Source: Streptomyces sp. NBS 14/10 (lineage in GTDB: Bacteria > Actinomycetota > Actinomycetes > Streptomycetales > Streptomycetaceae). Taken from it: a DNA stretch of 64,000 nt. A program made the translations under genes and the position numbers. Under the pieces are notes generated by a model. That model was not told where the DNA came from. It saw only the letters and a program-made list of their open reading frames with translations, and ran no database searches. The stretch is from positions 186,001-250,000 of the forward strand of contig NZ_NCSM01000018.1 of the NCBI RefSeq assembly GCF_002224125.1, in the 5' to 3' direction. This document shows positions 26,475 through 36,483 of this stretch, in pieces; within the stretch, counting starts at the first letter, position 1, and every line of letters starts with the position of its first letter.

Positions 26475-27311
26475 TTACGCCAGGGGATCCGGGGCAGTCT
26501 GTATCCCGTACTCGGCGAGCTTGGCCGCGCCGCCGTCCACGGCGGTCAGCACCAGCGGGCCCTCCTCGGTGAGCGCGACCGAGTGCTCCCAGTGGCTCGA
26601 CCAGGTGCCGTCGTCCGTCTTGACCGTCCAGTCGTCGGACAGCACATGGGTCTTCGCGGTGCCCAGGCTCACCATGGGCTCGATCGCGATACAGAAGCCG
26701 GGCACCAGCCGCGGGCCCTTGCCGCGCTTCTTCGAGACATAGTTCAGCAGATGCGGGTCCATGTGCATCTGGCTGCCGATGCCATGGCCGCCGTAATCCT
26801 CGACGATCCCGTACTTACCGGAGGCCGGACGCGGCTGGCGCCGGATGTAGCCCTCGATGGCCTTGGAGATGTCGACCAGGCGGTTGCCCTTGCGGACCGC
26901 GGCGATACCGGCCCACATGGACTCCTCGGTCACCCGGCTCAGCTCGTACAGCTCGGGCGCGTGGCCGTCGCCCACGAAGGCGGTGAAGGCGGCGTCGCCG
27001 TGCCAGCCGTCCACGATCGCGCCCGCGTCGATGGAGATGATGTCGCCGTCCTTGAGGACGGTCTCGGCGTCCGGGATGCCGTGCACCACGACATCGTTCA
27101 CCGAGGTGCAGATGGTCGCGGGGAAGCCCCCGTAGCCCAGGAAGTTCGACTTGGCGCCGTGGTCGGCGATCACCTTGCGGGCCACGTCGTCCAGGTCCTT
27201 GGTCGACGCGCCGGGGACGGCCGCCTCGCGGGTGGCCTGGTGGATGGCCGCGACGACCAGTCCCGCCTCACGCATCTTCGCGATCTGCTCGGGGGTCTTT
27301 ATCTCCACCAC
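26475..27311 (-). CDS. map: Methionine aminopeptidase, type I
   Basis: Map removes the N-terminal Met from new proteins. The 278-aa product (GTG 27311; GTG 27308 is also possible) shows the pita-bread fold metal ligands in their usual blocks: DIISIDAGAIVDGWHGDAA (two Asp), GHGIGSQMHMDP (His) and AIEPMVSLG (Glu), plus a final Glu in the HSVALTEEGP block. It lies downstream of adk but is separated from it by a hairpin. Confidence 0.95.
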   Translation of the reverse strand: MVEIKTPEQIAKMREAGLVVAAIHQATREAAVPGASTKDLDDVARKVIADHGAKSNFLGYGGFPATICTSVNDVVVHGIPDAETVLKDGDIISIDAGAIVDGWHGDAAFTAFVGDGHAPELYELSRVTEESMWAGIAAVRKGNRLVDISKAIEGYIRRQPRPASGKYGIVEDYGGHGIGSQMHMDPHLLNYVSKKRGKGPRLVPGFCIAIEPMVSLGTAKTHVLSDDWTVKTDDGTWSSHWEHSVALTEEGPLVLTAVDGGAAKLAEYGIQTAPDPLA

Positions 27312-27401
27312 TGGGACTGCCTTCCCGCGTTTCCGCCATTGCCGTCATTCATCTGGCCGACCACCAGGCCGACGCTCTTCGCACAACTCTCTGCACAACA
27401 G

Positions 27402-27436
27402 TACGGCCGCGGCGCCCGATGGGCACCGCGGCCGTA
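27402..27436 (-). terminator. Terminator-like hairpin between adk and map
   Basis: TACGGCCGCGG (27402-27412) pairs with CCGCGGCCGTA (27426-27436). The 13-nt middle folds again as GCCC-GAT-GGGC. The hairpin begins 16 bp after the adk stop on the minus strand. Confidence 0.75.
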
Positions 27437-27451
27437 AGCCCTTGAGCGACC

Positions 27452-28108
27452 TCAGGCCGCCTTGGCCGCCAGCGCGTCCATGGCCCGCTGGGTGACCTCG
27501 GCGACCTTGCCGAGCGCCGGAATCGTCACGACCTGGCCCTTGGCCTTGTAGTAGTCGATGATCGGCTCCGTCTCGCGGTGGTAGACCTCCAGCCGCTTGC
27601 GGACGGTCTCCTCGCTGTCGTCCTCGCGCTGGTACAGCTCGCCGCCGCACTCGTCGCAGACGCCTTCGGTCTTCGGCGGGGCGCCGGTGACGTGGAAGAC
27701 ATGGCTGCTGTCGTTGCGGCAGATGCGCCGCCCGGCGATACGCCGGACGACCTCGTCCTCGGGGACCTCGAGGTCCAGCACCGCGTCCAGCGAGATCTGG
27801 TTCTCCCGGAGGAACTCATCCAGCGCCTCGGCCTGCGCCAGATTGCGCGGGAAGCCGTCCAGCAGGAAGCCCGGCGCCGCGTCCGGCTGGCGCATCCGGT
27901 CTTCGGCCATTCCGATGGTGACCTCGTCCGGCACCAGCTGGCCGGCCCGCATGTACTCCTGCGCCTGCCGGCCGAGGGGCGTGCCCTGGCTGATGTTCGC
28001 GCGGAAAAGGTCGCCCGTGGAGATGTGCGGGATCGACAGGTTCTTGGCGAGGTACGCGGCCTGCGTACCCTTGCCAGCCCCAGGAGGCCCGACGAGGACG
28101 ATTCGCAT
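27452..28108 (-). CDS. adk: Adenylate kinase
   Basis: The 218-aa enzyme interconverts ATP + AMP and 2 ADP. The P-loop is G7-PPGAGKG-T15. The AMP-binding ISTGDLFRANI and GFLLDGFPRN blocks are present. A long LID domain at about 125-162 has a Cys/His/Cys-x2-Cys-like metal site (ICRND, then CDECGGEL). The ATG at 28108 shares one base with the secY stop (TGATG), giving translational coupling to secY. Confidence 0.97.
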   Translation of the reverse strand: MRIVLVGPPGAGKGTQAAYLAKNLSIPHISTGDLFRANISQGTPLGRQAQEYMRAGQLVPDEVTIGMAEDRMRQPDAAPGFLLDGFPRNLAQAEALDEFLRENQISLDAVLDLEVPEDEVVRRIAGRRICRNDSSHVFHVTGAPPKTEGVCDECGGELYQREDDSEETVRKRLEVYHRETEPIIDYYKAKGQVVTIPALGKVAEVTQRAMDALAAKAA

Positions 28109-29421
28109 CAGCGGAGGAACCCTTCGTAATGTCGCTGCTGAAGCTGGCTCTCGATCTGCTTCACGGTCTCCAGGCCGACACCCACGATGATCAGGATGCT
28201 GGTCCCGCCGAACGGGAAGTTCTGATTCGCCTTGAGCGTCACCAGCGCCACCGTGGGCACCAGGGCGATCAGCCCCAGGTAGAGCGAGCCCGGCCACGTA
28301 ATGCGGTTCAGCACGTAGCTCAGATACTCAGCCGTGGGACGACCTGCCCGGATGCCCGGAATGAACCCACCATACTTCTTCATGTTGTCGGCAACTTCTT
28401 CGGGGTTGAAGGAGATGGCCACGTAGAAGAAAGCAAAGAAGACGATGAGCAGGAAGTAGGTGGCGATGTAGTACGGGTGATCGCCCCTGACGAAATTGGT
28501 CTCGATCCACGTGGCCCAGCTCGCTTTGGACCCGCTGAACTGAACGATCAGCGCGGGAATGTACAGCAGCGAGGACGCGAAGATGACGGGAATCACACCC
28601 GCCTGGTTGACCTTCATCGGAATGTAGGTCGAGGTACCGCCATACGAACGACGGCCGATCATGCGCTTCGCGTACTGGACCGGAATGCGGCGCTGGGCCT
28701 GCTCGACGAAGACCACCAGGCCGACCATGACCAGGCCACAGGCGACGACCAGGCTGAACTCCAGCCAGCCGCCCATGATCTTGCCCTGCTGCTTGATCGT
28801 CCACATGGCGCTCGGGAAGCCGGCCGCGATGGAGACGAACATCAGGATCGACATGCCGTTGCCGATGCCGCGGTCGGTGACCAGCTCACCGAGCCACATG
28901 ATCAGCGCCGTACCCGCGGTCATCGTGATGACCATCACGACCGTGGTGAAGATCGCGTCGTCCTTGACGATCTGGTTGCCGACGTCGCAGGCCTGGAACA
29001 GCTGGCCGCTGCGGGCGGTGGCCACCAGGCCGGTGCCCTGCAGAATCGCGAGCGCCACGGTCAGGTAGCGGGTGTACTGTGTGATCTTCGCCTGACCCGA
29101 CTGGCCCTCTTTCTTGAGGGCTTCGAGGCGCGGGATCACCACGGTCAGCAGCTGCAGGATGATGCTCGCCGTGATGTACGGCATGATCCCGAGCGCGAAG
29201 ATGGTGATCTGCAGCAGCGCGCCGCCGCTGAACATGTTGACCAGGCCGAAGAGCCCCTGCTGACCCTTGGCCTGATCGATGCAGGTCTGGACGTTCTGAT
29301 AATTGATGCCCGGGATCGGGATATGTTGCCCGAGCCGGAACAGCACGATGATGCCCAGCGTGAACAGCAGCTTCTTGCGCAGGTCGGGCGTCTTGAACGC
29401 CCGGGCGAACGCGGTGAGCAC
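28108..29421 (-). CDS. secY: Preprotein translocase subunit SecY
   Basis: The 437-aa product has ten predicted membrane segments and forms the protein-conducting channel with SecE and SecG. The first helix block is KKLLFTLGIIVLFRLGQHIP, and the plug-region GLVNMFSGGALL follows. It heads a secY-adk unit: a 13-bp-stem terminator (29576-29607) separates it from rplO, and the 154-bp region 29422-29575 must hold its promoter. Confidence 0.97.
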   Translation of the reverse strand: MLTAFARAFKTPDLRKKLLFTLGIIVLFRLGQHIPIPGINYQNVQTCIDQAKGQQGLFGLVNMFSGGALLQITIFALGIMPYITASIILQLLTVVIPRLEALKKEGQSGQAKITQYTRYLTVALAILQGTGLVATARSGQLFQACDVGNQIVKDDAIFTTVVMVITMTAGTALIMWLGELVTDRGIGNGMSILMFVSIAAGFPSAMWTIKQQGKIMGGWLEFSLVVACGLVMVGLVVFVEQAQRRIPVQYAKRMIGRRSYGGTSTYIPMKVNQAGVIPVIFASSLLYIPALIVQFSGSKASWATWIETNFVRGDHPYYIATYFLLIVFFAFFYVAISFNPEEVADNMKKYGGFIPGIRAGRPTAEYLSYVLNRITWPGSLYLGLIALVPTVALVTLKANQNFPFGGTSILIIVGVGLETVKQIESQLQQRHYEGFLR

Positions 29422-29575
29422 GGTGCCTCCTGCGCCCCCCGCGTCAGCCGCGAGAGGTGGTGGTCTTGAGAATCGACGAATAGTTATCGGTCAAGGCCCG
29501 CGCGCACACGGGCCGCGCGGAAGGTAACAACGCACGCCACCTTACCGGCGACCTGGCCCCCCTTGGAACGACCAA

Positions 29576-29607
29576 CCGGGGATGCCCCGTATGTGGGGCA
29601 TCCCCGG
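29576..29607 (-). terminator. Intrinsic terminator after rplO (end of spc-type operon)
   Basis: CCGGGGATGCCCC (29576-29588), loop GTATGT, GGGGCATCCCCGG (29595-29607): a perfect 13-bp stem ending 19 bp from the rplO stop. It should stop spc transcripts before secY. Confidence 0.85.
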
Positions 29608-29625
29608 CCAGGTGTGCCACCGTTC

Positions 29626-30084
29626 TCAGACGAGCTCGGTGACCGTGCCTCCAGCGGCGGTGATCTTCTCCTTGGCGGAACCGGAGACGGCGTCGACCGT
29701 CACCTGCAGCGCCACGGAGACCTCGCCGGTACCCAGCACCTTGACGAGCTGGTTCTTGCGAACCGCGCCCTTGGCGACCAGGTCGGCCACCGTGACCTCG
29801 CCACCCTGCGGGTAGAGCGCGGCCAGCTTGTCCAGGTTGACGACCTGGTACTCGGTGCGGAACGGGTTCTTGAAGCCCTTGAGCTTCGGGAGCCGCATGT
29901 GGAGGGGCATCTGCCCACCCTCGAAGCGCTCCGGAACCTGGTAGCGGGCCTTGGTGCCCTTGGTGCCACGACCAGCGGTCTTACCCTTGGACGCCTCACC
30001 ACGACCGACACGGGTCTTGGCGGTCTTGGCACCCGGGGCGGGCCGGAGGTTGTGGACCTTCAGCGGGTTGTTGCTGTCCGCCAT
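29626..30084 (-). CDS. rplO: 50S ribosomal protein L15 (uL15)
   Basis: The 152-aa product ([20 protein letters not shown]) has the L15 signature [17 protein letters not shown] and the C-terminal L18e/L15 fold. ATG 30084 comes 1 nt after the rpmD stop. It is the last gene before the strong hairpin at 29576-29607. Confidence 0.97.
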   Translation of the reverse strand: MADSNNPLKVHNLRPAPGAKTAKTRVGRGEASKGKTAGRGTKGTKARYQVPERFEGGQMPLHMRLPKLKGFKNPFRTEYQVVNLDKLAALYPQGGEVTVADLVAKGAVRKNQLVKVLGTGEVSVALQVTVDAVSGSAKEKITAAGGTVTELV

Positions 30085-30085
30085 G

Positions 30086-30268
30086 TCAGTCGACCTCCTC
30101 GACCGTCACGAGGTGCCGCACGGTCTTCGCCATGCCGCGGAACTCGGGGCGGTCCTCCTTGACAACCGTGTCGCCCAGCTTCTTCAGGCCGAGCGAGCGC
30201 AGGGTGTCGCGGTGGTTCTGCTTGCTGCCGATGTACGACTTCGTCTGCGTGATCTTCAGGCGGGCCAT
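30086..30268 (-). CDS. rpmD: 50S ribosomal protein L30 (uL30)
   Basis: The 60-aa product ([20 protein letters not shown]) has the L30 core with [13 protein letters not shown] and ends VTVEEVD. ATG 30268 was chosen from the conserved N-terminus; the frame continues upstream into rpsE sequence. It lies 2 nt after the rpsE stop and 1 nt before rplO, so translation is probably coupled. Confidence 0.97.
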   Translation of the reverse strand: MARLKITQTKSYIGSKQNHRDTLRSLGLKKLGDTVVKEDRPEFRGMAKTVRHLVTVEEVD

Positions 30269-30270
30269 GC

Positions 30271-30876
30271 TTACGCACCCACCCCGGCACGCGCCCGCAG
30301 CAGAGCGGCGGGGGCGACGTCCTCGAGCGGCAGACCACGGCGGGCGGCGATCTCCTCGGGGCGCTGAAGCCCCTGGAGAGCGGTCACCGTGGCGTGCACG
30401 ATGTTGATCGGGTTCGACGAGCCGAGCGACTTGCTGAGCACGTCGTGGATGCCCGCGCACTCCAGCACGGCGCGCACCGGGCCACCGGCGATCACACCGG
30501 TACCGGGCGAAGCCGGCTTGAGCAGCACGACGCCCGCGGCCTTCTCGCCCTGGATCGGGTGCGGGATGGTGCCGGCGATCCGGGGAACCTTGAAGAAGTG
30601 CTTCTTGGCCTCCTCCACACCCTTGGCGATGGCGGCCGGCACCTCCTTGGCCTTGCCGTAACCGACACCCACGGTGCCGTCACCGTCGCCCACCACGACC
30701 AGCGCGGTGAAGCTGAAGCGACGACCACCCTTCACAACCTTGGCGACGCGGTTGATCGCGACAACGCGCTCGACGTAAGCGGTCTTCTCGGCAGCTGAGC
30801 CGCCGTCCCGCCGGTCCTTCCGGTCCCGCCGCTCGCCGCCACCGGCGCCGCCACCGCGGCGCTGGGGTCCAGCCAT
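30271..30876 (-). CDS. rpsE: 30S ribosomal protein S5 (uS5)
   Basis: The 201-aa product has a double-stranded-RNA-binding-like N-domain ([20 protein letters not shown]) and the S5 C-domain. The first 30 or so residues are a Gly/Arg-rich actinomycete extension ([20 protein letters not shown]). S5 helps maintain decoding fidelity. It is followed at once by rpmD. Confidence 0.97.
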   Translation of the reverse strand: MAGPQRRGGGAGGGERRDRKDRRDGGSAAEKTAYVERVVAINRVAKVVKGGRRFSFTALVVVGDGDGTVGVGYGKAKEVPAAIAKGVEEAKKHFFKVPRIAGTIPHPIQGEKAAGVVLLKPASPGTGVIAGGPVRAVLECAGIHDVLSKSLGSSNPINIVHATVTALQGLQRPEEIAARRGLPLEDVAPAALLRARAGVGA

Positions 30877-30922
30877 TGGATTTACCTCTCTCGTTTATGT
30901 CCGCTGTGCGTAGGGACCTGGG

Positions 30923-31306
30923 CTAGAACTTCAGCCCGGCCTCGCGGGCGGCGTCCGCCAGAGCGGCGATACGCCCGGCGTACTGGTTACCACCGCGGTC
31001 GAACACGACGGCCTCGACGCCCGCCGCCTTCGCCCGCTCGGCGACCAGGGCGCCGACCTGCTTGGCCTGCGCGCTCTTGTCACCCTCGCCGCCACGGATG
31101 GACGTGTCCAGGGTCGACGCAGAGGCCAGCGTGTGGCCCGCGATGTCGTCGATGACCTGCGCCACCATGTGACGGTTGGAACGCGTCACCACGAGGCGGG
31201 GGCGCTCCGGCGTACCCGAGATCCGCTTGCGGACGCGGATGTGACGGCGCTTGACGGCAGCGGCCTTACGGGCGTCGCCCTTGGCGATCTTCACACCGTA
31301 TGCCAT
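30923..31306 (-). CDS. rplR: 50S ribosomal protein L18 (uL18)
   Basis: The 127-aa product binds 5S rRNA. It has the [20 protein letters not shown] core and ends AAREAGLKF. It starts at ATG 31306, 3 nt after the rplF stop, and is separated from rpsE by 46 bp. Confidence 0.97.
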   Translation of the reverse strand: MAYGVKIAKGDARKAAAVKRRHIRVRKRISGTPERPRLVVTRSNRHMVAQVIDDIAGHTLASASTLDTSIRGGEGDKSAQAKQVGALVAERAKAAGVEAVVFDRGGNQYAGRIAALADAAREAGLKF

Positions 31307-31309
31307 GGC

Positions 31310-31849
31310 TTACTTACCAGCCTTTCCGACCTTGCGGCGGATGACCTCGCCCGCGTACTTCACGCCCTTGGCCTTGTAGGGGTCGGGCTTGCGCAGCTTG
31401 CGGATGTTCGCGGCGACCTCGCCGACCTTCTGCTTGTCGATGCCCTCGACGCTCAGCTTGGTCGGGGACTCCACCTTGAAGGAGATGCCCTCGGGGGCTT
31501 CAACCACGATCGGGTGGCTGTAGCCCAGGGCGAACTCCAGGTTGGAGCCCTTCGCCTGGACGCGGTAACCGACACCGCTGATCTCGAGCGCCTTGCTGTA
31601 GCCCTGGGTCACGCCGGTGATCATGTTCGCCACCAGCGTGCGGGACAGGCCGTGCAGGGCCTTGTTCTGACGCTCGTCGTTCGGGCGGATGACAACGAGC
31701 GTGTTGTCCTCACCCTTGGCGACCTCGATGGGCGCGGCGACGGTGTGCGAGAGAGAACCCTTGGGGCCCTTCACTGCGACCGTACGGCCATCGATGGTGA
31801 CGTCCACACCAGCGGGAACCTGGATGGGCAGCCGTCCAATTCGCGACAT
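31310..31849 (-). CDS. rplF: 50S ribosomal protein L6 (uL6)
   Basis: The 179-aa product ([20 protein letters not shown]) has two L6 repeats and the C-terminal signature [19 protein letters not shown]. It lies near the sarcin-ricin loop in the 50S subunit. It follows rpsH by 21 bp. Confidence 0.97.
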   Translation of the reverse strand: MSRIGRLPIQVPAGVDVTIDGRTVAVKGPKGSLSHTVAAPIEVAKGEDNTLVVIRPNDERQNKALHGLSRTLVANMITGVTQGYSKALEISGVGYRVQAKGSNLEFALGYSHPIVVEAPEGISFKVESPTKLSVEGIDKQKVGEVAANIRKLRKPDPYKAKGVKYAGEVIRRKVGKAGK

Positions 31850-31870
31850 GGCTCTTCCTCCGTTCCCTGG

Positions 31871-32269
31871 TTACCAGACGTAGGCGAGGACTTCCCCGCC
31901 CACACCCTTCTTGCCTGCCTGCTTGTCGGTGAGCAGCCCGTGCGACGTGGAGATGATCGCCACGCCCAGGCCGCCGAGCACCTTCGGCAGGTTGGTGGAC
32001 TTTGCGTAGACCCGCAGACCCGGCTTCGAAATCCGCTTGATGCCGGCGATCGAGCGCTCGCGGTTGGGGCCGAACTTCAGCTCGAGGACGAGGCTCTTGC
32101 CGACCTCGGCGTCCTCGACCTTCCAGCCGGTGATGTAGCCCTCCTGCTGGAGGATCTCCGCGATGTGCGACTTGATCTTGCTGTGGGGCATCACGACGGA
32201 GTCGTGGTATGCCGAGTTCGCGTTTCGCAGACGAGTCAGCATGTCTGCGATCGGATCGGTCATGGTCAT
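31871..32269 (-). CDS. rpsH: 30S ribosomal protein S8 (uS8)
   Basis: The 132-aa product starts [21 protein letters not shown] 32269 is used, with ATG 32263 two codons later as an alternative. The C-terminal [20 protein letters not shown] motif is intact. S8 binds 16S rRNA early and is the spc-operon repressor in E. coli. Here a 211-nt spacer with a hairpin precedes it. Confidence 0.97.
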   Translation of the reverse strand: MTMTDPIADMLTRLRNANSAYHDSVVMPHSKIKSHIAEILQQEGYITGWKVEDAEVGKSLVLELKFGPNRERSIAGIKRISKPGLRVYAKSTNLPKVLGGLGVAIISTSHGLLTDKQAGKKGVGGEVLAYVW

Positions 32270-32480
32270 GATGGCCTTCGGCCTCTCTCGCCGGGGTTTC
32301 CTGTCTGCGCCATCCCTCTCACCCAACTCAGTGGTGGGCACGGGTGCGGCGCGGGGACCTACGGCGTAGTAAGACGATTTAGGCAGCGAGTGCCCAACCC
32401 CACAAGCCTACGGGATTGTGGGGCGGGCTCTCGCCAGCCATTTGCTTACCGAGAGTCCTGGTTCATCCCGCTTAGGGGGA
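32270..32480 (-). promoter_or_regulatory. 211-nt structured spacer between rpsZ and rpsH
   Basis: This is the longest gap inside the S10/spc gene block. CCCCACAA (32398-32405) and TTGTGGGG (32416-32423) form a hairpin with a 10-nt loop, flanked by further CCC/GGG complementarity. No small gene is supported. It could contain an internal promoter or an r-protein binding site ahead of rpsH. Confidence 0.45.
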
Positions 32481-32666
32481 TTACCAGGAGCTCTTGGTCA
32501 CGCCCGGCAGCTCGCCACGGTGAGCCATCTCACGGAGGCACACGCGGCACAGGCCGAACTTGCGGTACACGGAGTGGGGCCGGCCGCAGCGCTGGCAGCG
32601 GGTGTAACCGCGCACACCGAACTTCGGCTTGCGGGCGGCCTTAGCAATCAGAGCCTTCTTCGCCAC
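32481..32666 (-). CDS. rpsZ: 30S ribosomal protein S14 type Z (uS14), zinc form
   Basis: The 61-aa product starts at GTG 32666 ([20 protein letters not shown]). Two CxxC pairs (CQRC and CRVC) form the zinc site, so this is the C+ form. The start lies 2 nt after the rplE stop. Zinc-free S14 paralogues in actinomycetes are usually elsewhere and Zur-regulated. Confidence 0.96.
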   Translation of the reverse strand: MAKKALIAKAARKPKFGVRGYTRCQRCGRPHSVYRKFGLCRVCLREMAHRGELPGVTKSSW

Positions 32667-32668
32667 GG

Positions 32669-33229
32669 TCAGTTCTCCTTGAACGGGAAGCCGAGGAGAC
32701 GAAGCAGGGCGCGGCCTTCCTCGTCGTTGGACGCCGTGGTCACCACGGTGATGTCCATGCCGCGCACCCGGTCGATCTTGTCCTGGTCGATCTCGTGGAA
32801 CATGACCTGCTCCGTGAGACCGAAGGTGTAGTTGCCCCGGCCGTCGAACTGCTTGGGCGACAGACCACGGAAGTCGCGGATGCGCGGCAGCGCGAGCGAC
32901 AGCAGGCGGTCCAGGAACTCCCACATGCGGTCACCGCGGAGGGTGACGTGGGCACCGATCGGCTGACCCTCACGCAGCTTGAACTGCGCGATGGACTTAC
33001 GGGCCTTGGTGACAGCCGGCTTCTGGCCGGTGATCGTGGCGAGGTCGCGGATGGCGCCCTCGATCAGCTTGGAGTCGCGGGCGGCGTCGCCCACACCCAT
33101 GTTGACCACGATCTTGGTGAGACCGGGGATCTGCATGACGTTCTCGTAGGAGAACTGGTCCTTCAGCTTGCCCTGGATCTCTTCGCGGTAGCGCAGCTTG
33201 AGGCGCGGTGCAGTGATGGTGGCAGTCAT
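32669..33229 (-). CDS. rplE: 50S ribosomal protein L5 (uL5)
   Basis: The 186-aa product carries 5S rRNA with L18. The L5 signature [20 protein letters not shown] and the C-terminal [20 protein letters not shown] block are present. Its ATG shares one base with the rplX stop (TGATG), indicating coupled translation. Confidence 0.97.
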   Translation of the reverse strand: MTATITAPRLKLRYREEIQGKLKDQFSYENVMQIPGLTKIVVNMGVGDAARDSKLIEGAIRDLATITGQKPAVTKARKSIAQFKLREGQPIGAHVTLRGDRMWEFLDRLLSLALPRIRDFRGLSPKQFDGRGNYTFGLTEQVMFHEIDQDKIDRVRGMDITVVTTASNDEEGRALLRLLGFPFKEN

Positions 33230-33552
33230 CAGATGTCCTCACCGGTCCGCTTGGCAACGCGGATCTTGTTGCCCTCGTCGTCGAAGCGGTATCCGACGCG
33301 GGTGACGACCTTCTTGCCGTCCTTCTCCACCACGAGCTGAACGTTGCTCACGTGGACCGGAGCCTCGGTCGTCACGATGCCGCCGGTCTTCGAACCACGA
33401 GCGGTCTGGCCGGCCTTGGTGTGCTTCTTGACCCGGTTGACACCCTCGACCAGGACGCGGTCCTCGCGGGGGTAGGCCTGGATGACCTTGCCCTGCTTGC
33501 CCTTGTCCTTGCCGGTGATGACCTGAACCAGGTCGCCCTTCTTGATCTTCAT
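33229..33552 (-). CDS. rplX: 50S ribosomal protein L24 (uL24)
   Basis: The 107-aa product ([20 protein letters not shown]) has the KOW motif at the N-terminus and initiates 50S assembly near the exit tunnel. It starts 3 nt after the rplN stop. Confidence 0.97.
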   Translation of the reverse strand: MKIKKGDLVQVITGKDKGKQGKVIQAYPREDRVLVEGVNRVKKHTKAGQTARGSKTGGIVTTEAPVHVSNVQLVVEKDGKKVVTRVGYRFDDEGNKIRVAKRTGEDI

Positions 33553-33555
33553 CGG

Positions 33556-33924
33556 TTACAGCACCTCCGGCGCGAGCGAGACGATCTTCATGAACTTCTT
33601 CTCGCGCAGCTCACGGCCCACCGGGCCGAAAATACGGGTGCCGCGGGGGTCGCCATCGTTCTTGAGGATGACGGCCGCGTTTTCGTCGAAGCGGATGTAC
33701 GAGCCGTCCGGGCGGCGGCGCTCCTTGACGGTGCGCACGATGACCGCCTTGACGACCTCGCCCTTCTTCACGTTGCCACCGGGGATCGCGTCCTTGACGG
33801 TGGCGACGATAACGTCACCGATGCCCGCGTAGCGGCGACCGGAACCACCGAGAACACGGATGCAAAGGATTTCCTTCGCGCCCGTGTTGTCGGCGACGCG
33901 CAGTCGCGACTCCTGCTGGATCAC
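33556..33924 (-). CDS. rplN: 50S ribosomal protein L14 (uL14)
   Basis: The 122-aa product starts at GTG 33924 ([20 protein letters not shown]). It has the L14 signature [20 protein letters not shown]. It is the first gene after the rpsQ hairpins and so corresponds to the first gene of the classical spc operon. Confidence 0.97.
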   Translation of the reverse strand: MIQQESRLRVADNTGAKEILCIRVLGGSGRRYAGIGDVIVATVKDAIPGGNVKKGEVVKAVIVRTVKERRRPDGSYIRFDENAAVILKNDGDPRGTRIFGPVGRELREKKFMKIVSLAPEVL

Positions 33925-33953
33925 GTCTATCTCCTGATCGTCTGCCGGTTCCC

Positions 33954-34023
33954 GGCAGGGGCCGCTACATCACGGACCCCTGCCGAGCCTGGCGGAACTG
34001 GCCTGAGGGCTGCTGCCCTCAGG
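33954..34023 (-). terminator. Double hairpin between rpsQ and rplN (S10/spc boundary)
   Basis: Just after the rpsQ stop, CCTGAGGGC (34002-34010), loop TGCT, GCCCTCAGG (34015-34023) form a perfect 9-bp stem. A second hairpin, GGCAGGGG (33954-33961) with CCCCTGCC (33977-33984), follows before rplN. The pair looks like a terminator or attenuator at the classical S10/spc operon boundary. Confidence 0.65.
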
Positions 34024-34026
34024 GGA

Positions 34027-34314
34027 TTACTTGGCCTTCTCGAGGATCTCGACGACGCGCCAGCGCTTGGTCGCGGACAGCGGCCGGGTCTCCATCAGGA
34101 GGACACGGTCGCCGACACCCGCGGCGTTCTGCTCGTCGTGCGCCTTGAGCTTGTTCGTACGGCGGATGACCTTGCCGTACAGGGCGTGCTTGACGCGGTC
34201 CTCGACGGCGACGACGACGGTCTTGTCCATCTTGTCGCTGACGACCAGACCCTCACGGGTCTTGCGGAAGCCGCGGGTCTCGTTGCTCTCTGCAGTCACA
34301 TTCGTCTCGCTCAT
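34027..34314 (-). CDS. rpsQ: 30S ribosomal protein S17 (uS17)
   Basis: The 95-aa OB-fold protein has [20 protein letters not shown] and the C-terminal [19 protein letters not shown]. It has a short Thr/Asn/Glu extension at the N-terminus. Its ATG shares one base with the rpmC stop. Confidence 0.97.
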   Translation of the reverse strand: MSETNVTAESNETRGFRKTREGLVVSDKMDKTVVVAVEDRVKHALYGKVIRRTNKLKAHDEQNAAGVGDRVLLMETRPLSATKRWRVVEILEKAK

Positions 34315-34538
34315 CAGGCGCTCTCCACCGTCTCGATGCCGAGCTCGCGCTCCCGCATCAGGGTGTAGATCCGGGCGATGTCCTTGCGGACTTCCTTCAG
34401 CCGGCCGTGGTTCTCGAGCTGTCCGGTCGCCGCCTGGAAGCGGAGGTTGAACAGCTCTTCCTTGGCCTCACGGAGCTTGCCAACGAGGTCCTCGTTGTTC
34501 AGCTCACGCAGCTCGGACGCCTTGGTACCGGCCGCCAT
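34314..34538 (-). CDS. rpmC: 50S ribosomal protein L29 (uL29)
   Basis: The 74-aa two-helix protein lies at the tunnel exit ([20 protein letters not shown]). ATG 34538 was chosen over a GTG one codon upstream because it gives the usual TGATG coupling with the rplP stop and the normal Streptomyces length. Confidence 0.96.
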   Translation of the reverse strand: MAAGTKASELRELNNEDLVGKLREAKEELFNLRFQAATGQLENHGRLKEVRKDIARIYTLMRERELGIETVESA

Positions 34539-34957
34539 CACGACTCACCTGCCTCGCGCCGCACGATCCGGCACTTCATCGGGAGCTTGTGAGCAGCGCG
34601 GGTGAGCGCCTCACGCGCAGTCTTCTCGTTCGGGTAGGACAGCTCGAACATCACCCGACCGGGCTTGACGTTCGCGATCCACCACTCAGGCGAGCCCTTA
34701 CCGGAACCCATGCGGGTCTCGGCCGGCTTCTTCGTCAGCGGACGGTCCGGGTAGATGTTGATCCAGACCTTGCCGCCACGCTTGATGTGGCGGGTCATCG
34801 CGATACGCGCGGCCTCGATCTGACGGTTGGTGACGTACGCCGGGGTGACGGCCTGAATGCCGTACTCGCCGAACGCCAGCTCGGTGCCGCCCTTGGCCAT
34901 ACCCGACCGCTTCGGGTGGTGCTGCTTGCGGTGCTTGACCCTGCGAGGGATCAGCAT
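34538..34957 (-). CDS. rplP: 50S ribosomal protein L16 (uL16)
   Basis: The 139-aa product ([20 protein letters not shown]) contains the [20 protein letters not shown] and [20 protein letters not shown] signatures. It binds near the A-site tRNA elbow. It starts 5 nt after rpsC. Confidence 0.97.
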   Translation of the reverse strand: MLIPRRVKHRKQHHPKRSGMAKGGTELAFGEYGIQAVTPAYVTNRQIEAARIAMTRHIKRGGKVWINIYPDRPLTKKPAETRMGSGKGSPEWWIANVKPGRVMFELSYPNEKTAREALTRAAHKLPMKCRIVRREAGES

Positions 34958-34962
34958 GTCGG

Positions 34963-35795
<833 letters not shown>

Positions 35796-35796
<1 letters not shown>

Positions 35797-36143
35797 TACC
35801 GGGTTCCTTCCTTGCTGCTGACGACCACGGTGATGTGGCTGGTCCGCTTGCGGATCCGGTAGGCGCGGCCCTGGGCGCGCGGACGGAACCGCTTCAGGGT
35901 CGGGCCCTCGTCGACGTACGCCTCGGAGATGACGAGGCTGTCGGCGTCGGTGTGGTCGTAGTTGTGCGCGGCGTTGGCAATGGCGCTGTCCAGCACCTTG
36001 CCGACCGGCACGCTCGCGGCCTGCGGAGCGAATCGCAGGACCGCCTGAGCCTCCGTGGCACTCATGCCACGGATGAGGTCCACCACGCGGCGGGCCTTCA
36101 TGGGCGTGACGCGGATGTACCGCGCCTGGGCCCTGGCTTCCAT
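35796..36143 (-). CDS. rplV: 50S ribosomal protein L22 (uL22)
   Basis: The 115-aa product starts [20 protein letters not shown]; the frame is open further upstream but this is the conserved start. The hairpin loop that lines the exit tunnel lies around [19 protein letters not shown]. Changes in this loop can give macrolide resistance in other bacteria; nothing unusual was seen here. Confidence 0.97.
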
Positions 36144-36189
36144 GGTTGTCCCTTCGGTGTCTGTCTGAGTCATTCGCTTGTTCCGCTGA

Positions 36190-36471
36190 TCAGCGACGAC
36201 GCGACTTGCGGTCGTCCTTCTCATGGCCGCGGAAGGTGCGGGTCGGCGCGAACTCGCCGAGCTTGTGGCCGACCATCGACTCGGTGACGAACACCGGGAC
36301 GTGCTTGCGGCCGTCGTGCACCGCGATCGTGTGGCCGAGCATGGCCGGGACGATCATCGAGCGGCGGGACCAGGTCTTGATGACGTTCTTGGTGCCGGCT
36401 TCGTTCTGGACATCCACCTTCTTGATCAGGTGGTCGTCGACGAAGGGCCCCTTCTTGAGACTGCGCGGCAT
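36190..36471 (-). CDS. rpsS: 30S ribosomal protein S19 (uS19)
   Basis: The 93-aa product ([20 protein letters not shown]) contains the [20 protein letters not shown] signature and a basic tail. It sits in the 30S head with S13. It is 12 bp downstream of rplB. Confidence 0.97.
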   Translation of the reverse strand: MPRSLKKGPFVDDHLIKKVDVQNEAGTKNVIKTWSRRSMIVPAMLGHTIAVHDGRKHVPVFVTESMVGHKLGEFAPTRTFRGHEKDDRKSRRR

Positions 36472-36483
36472 CTAAACCCGCTC

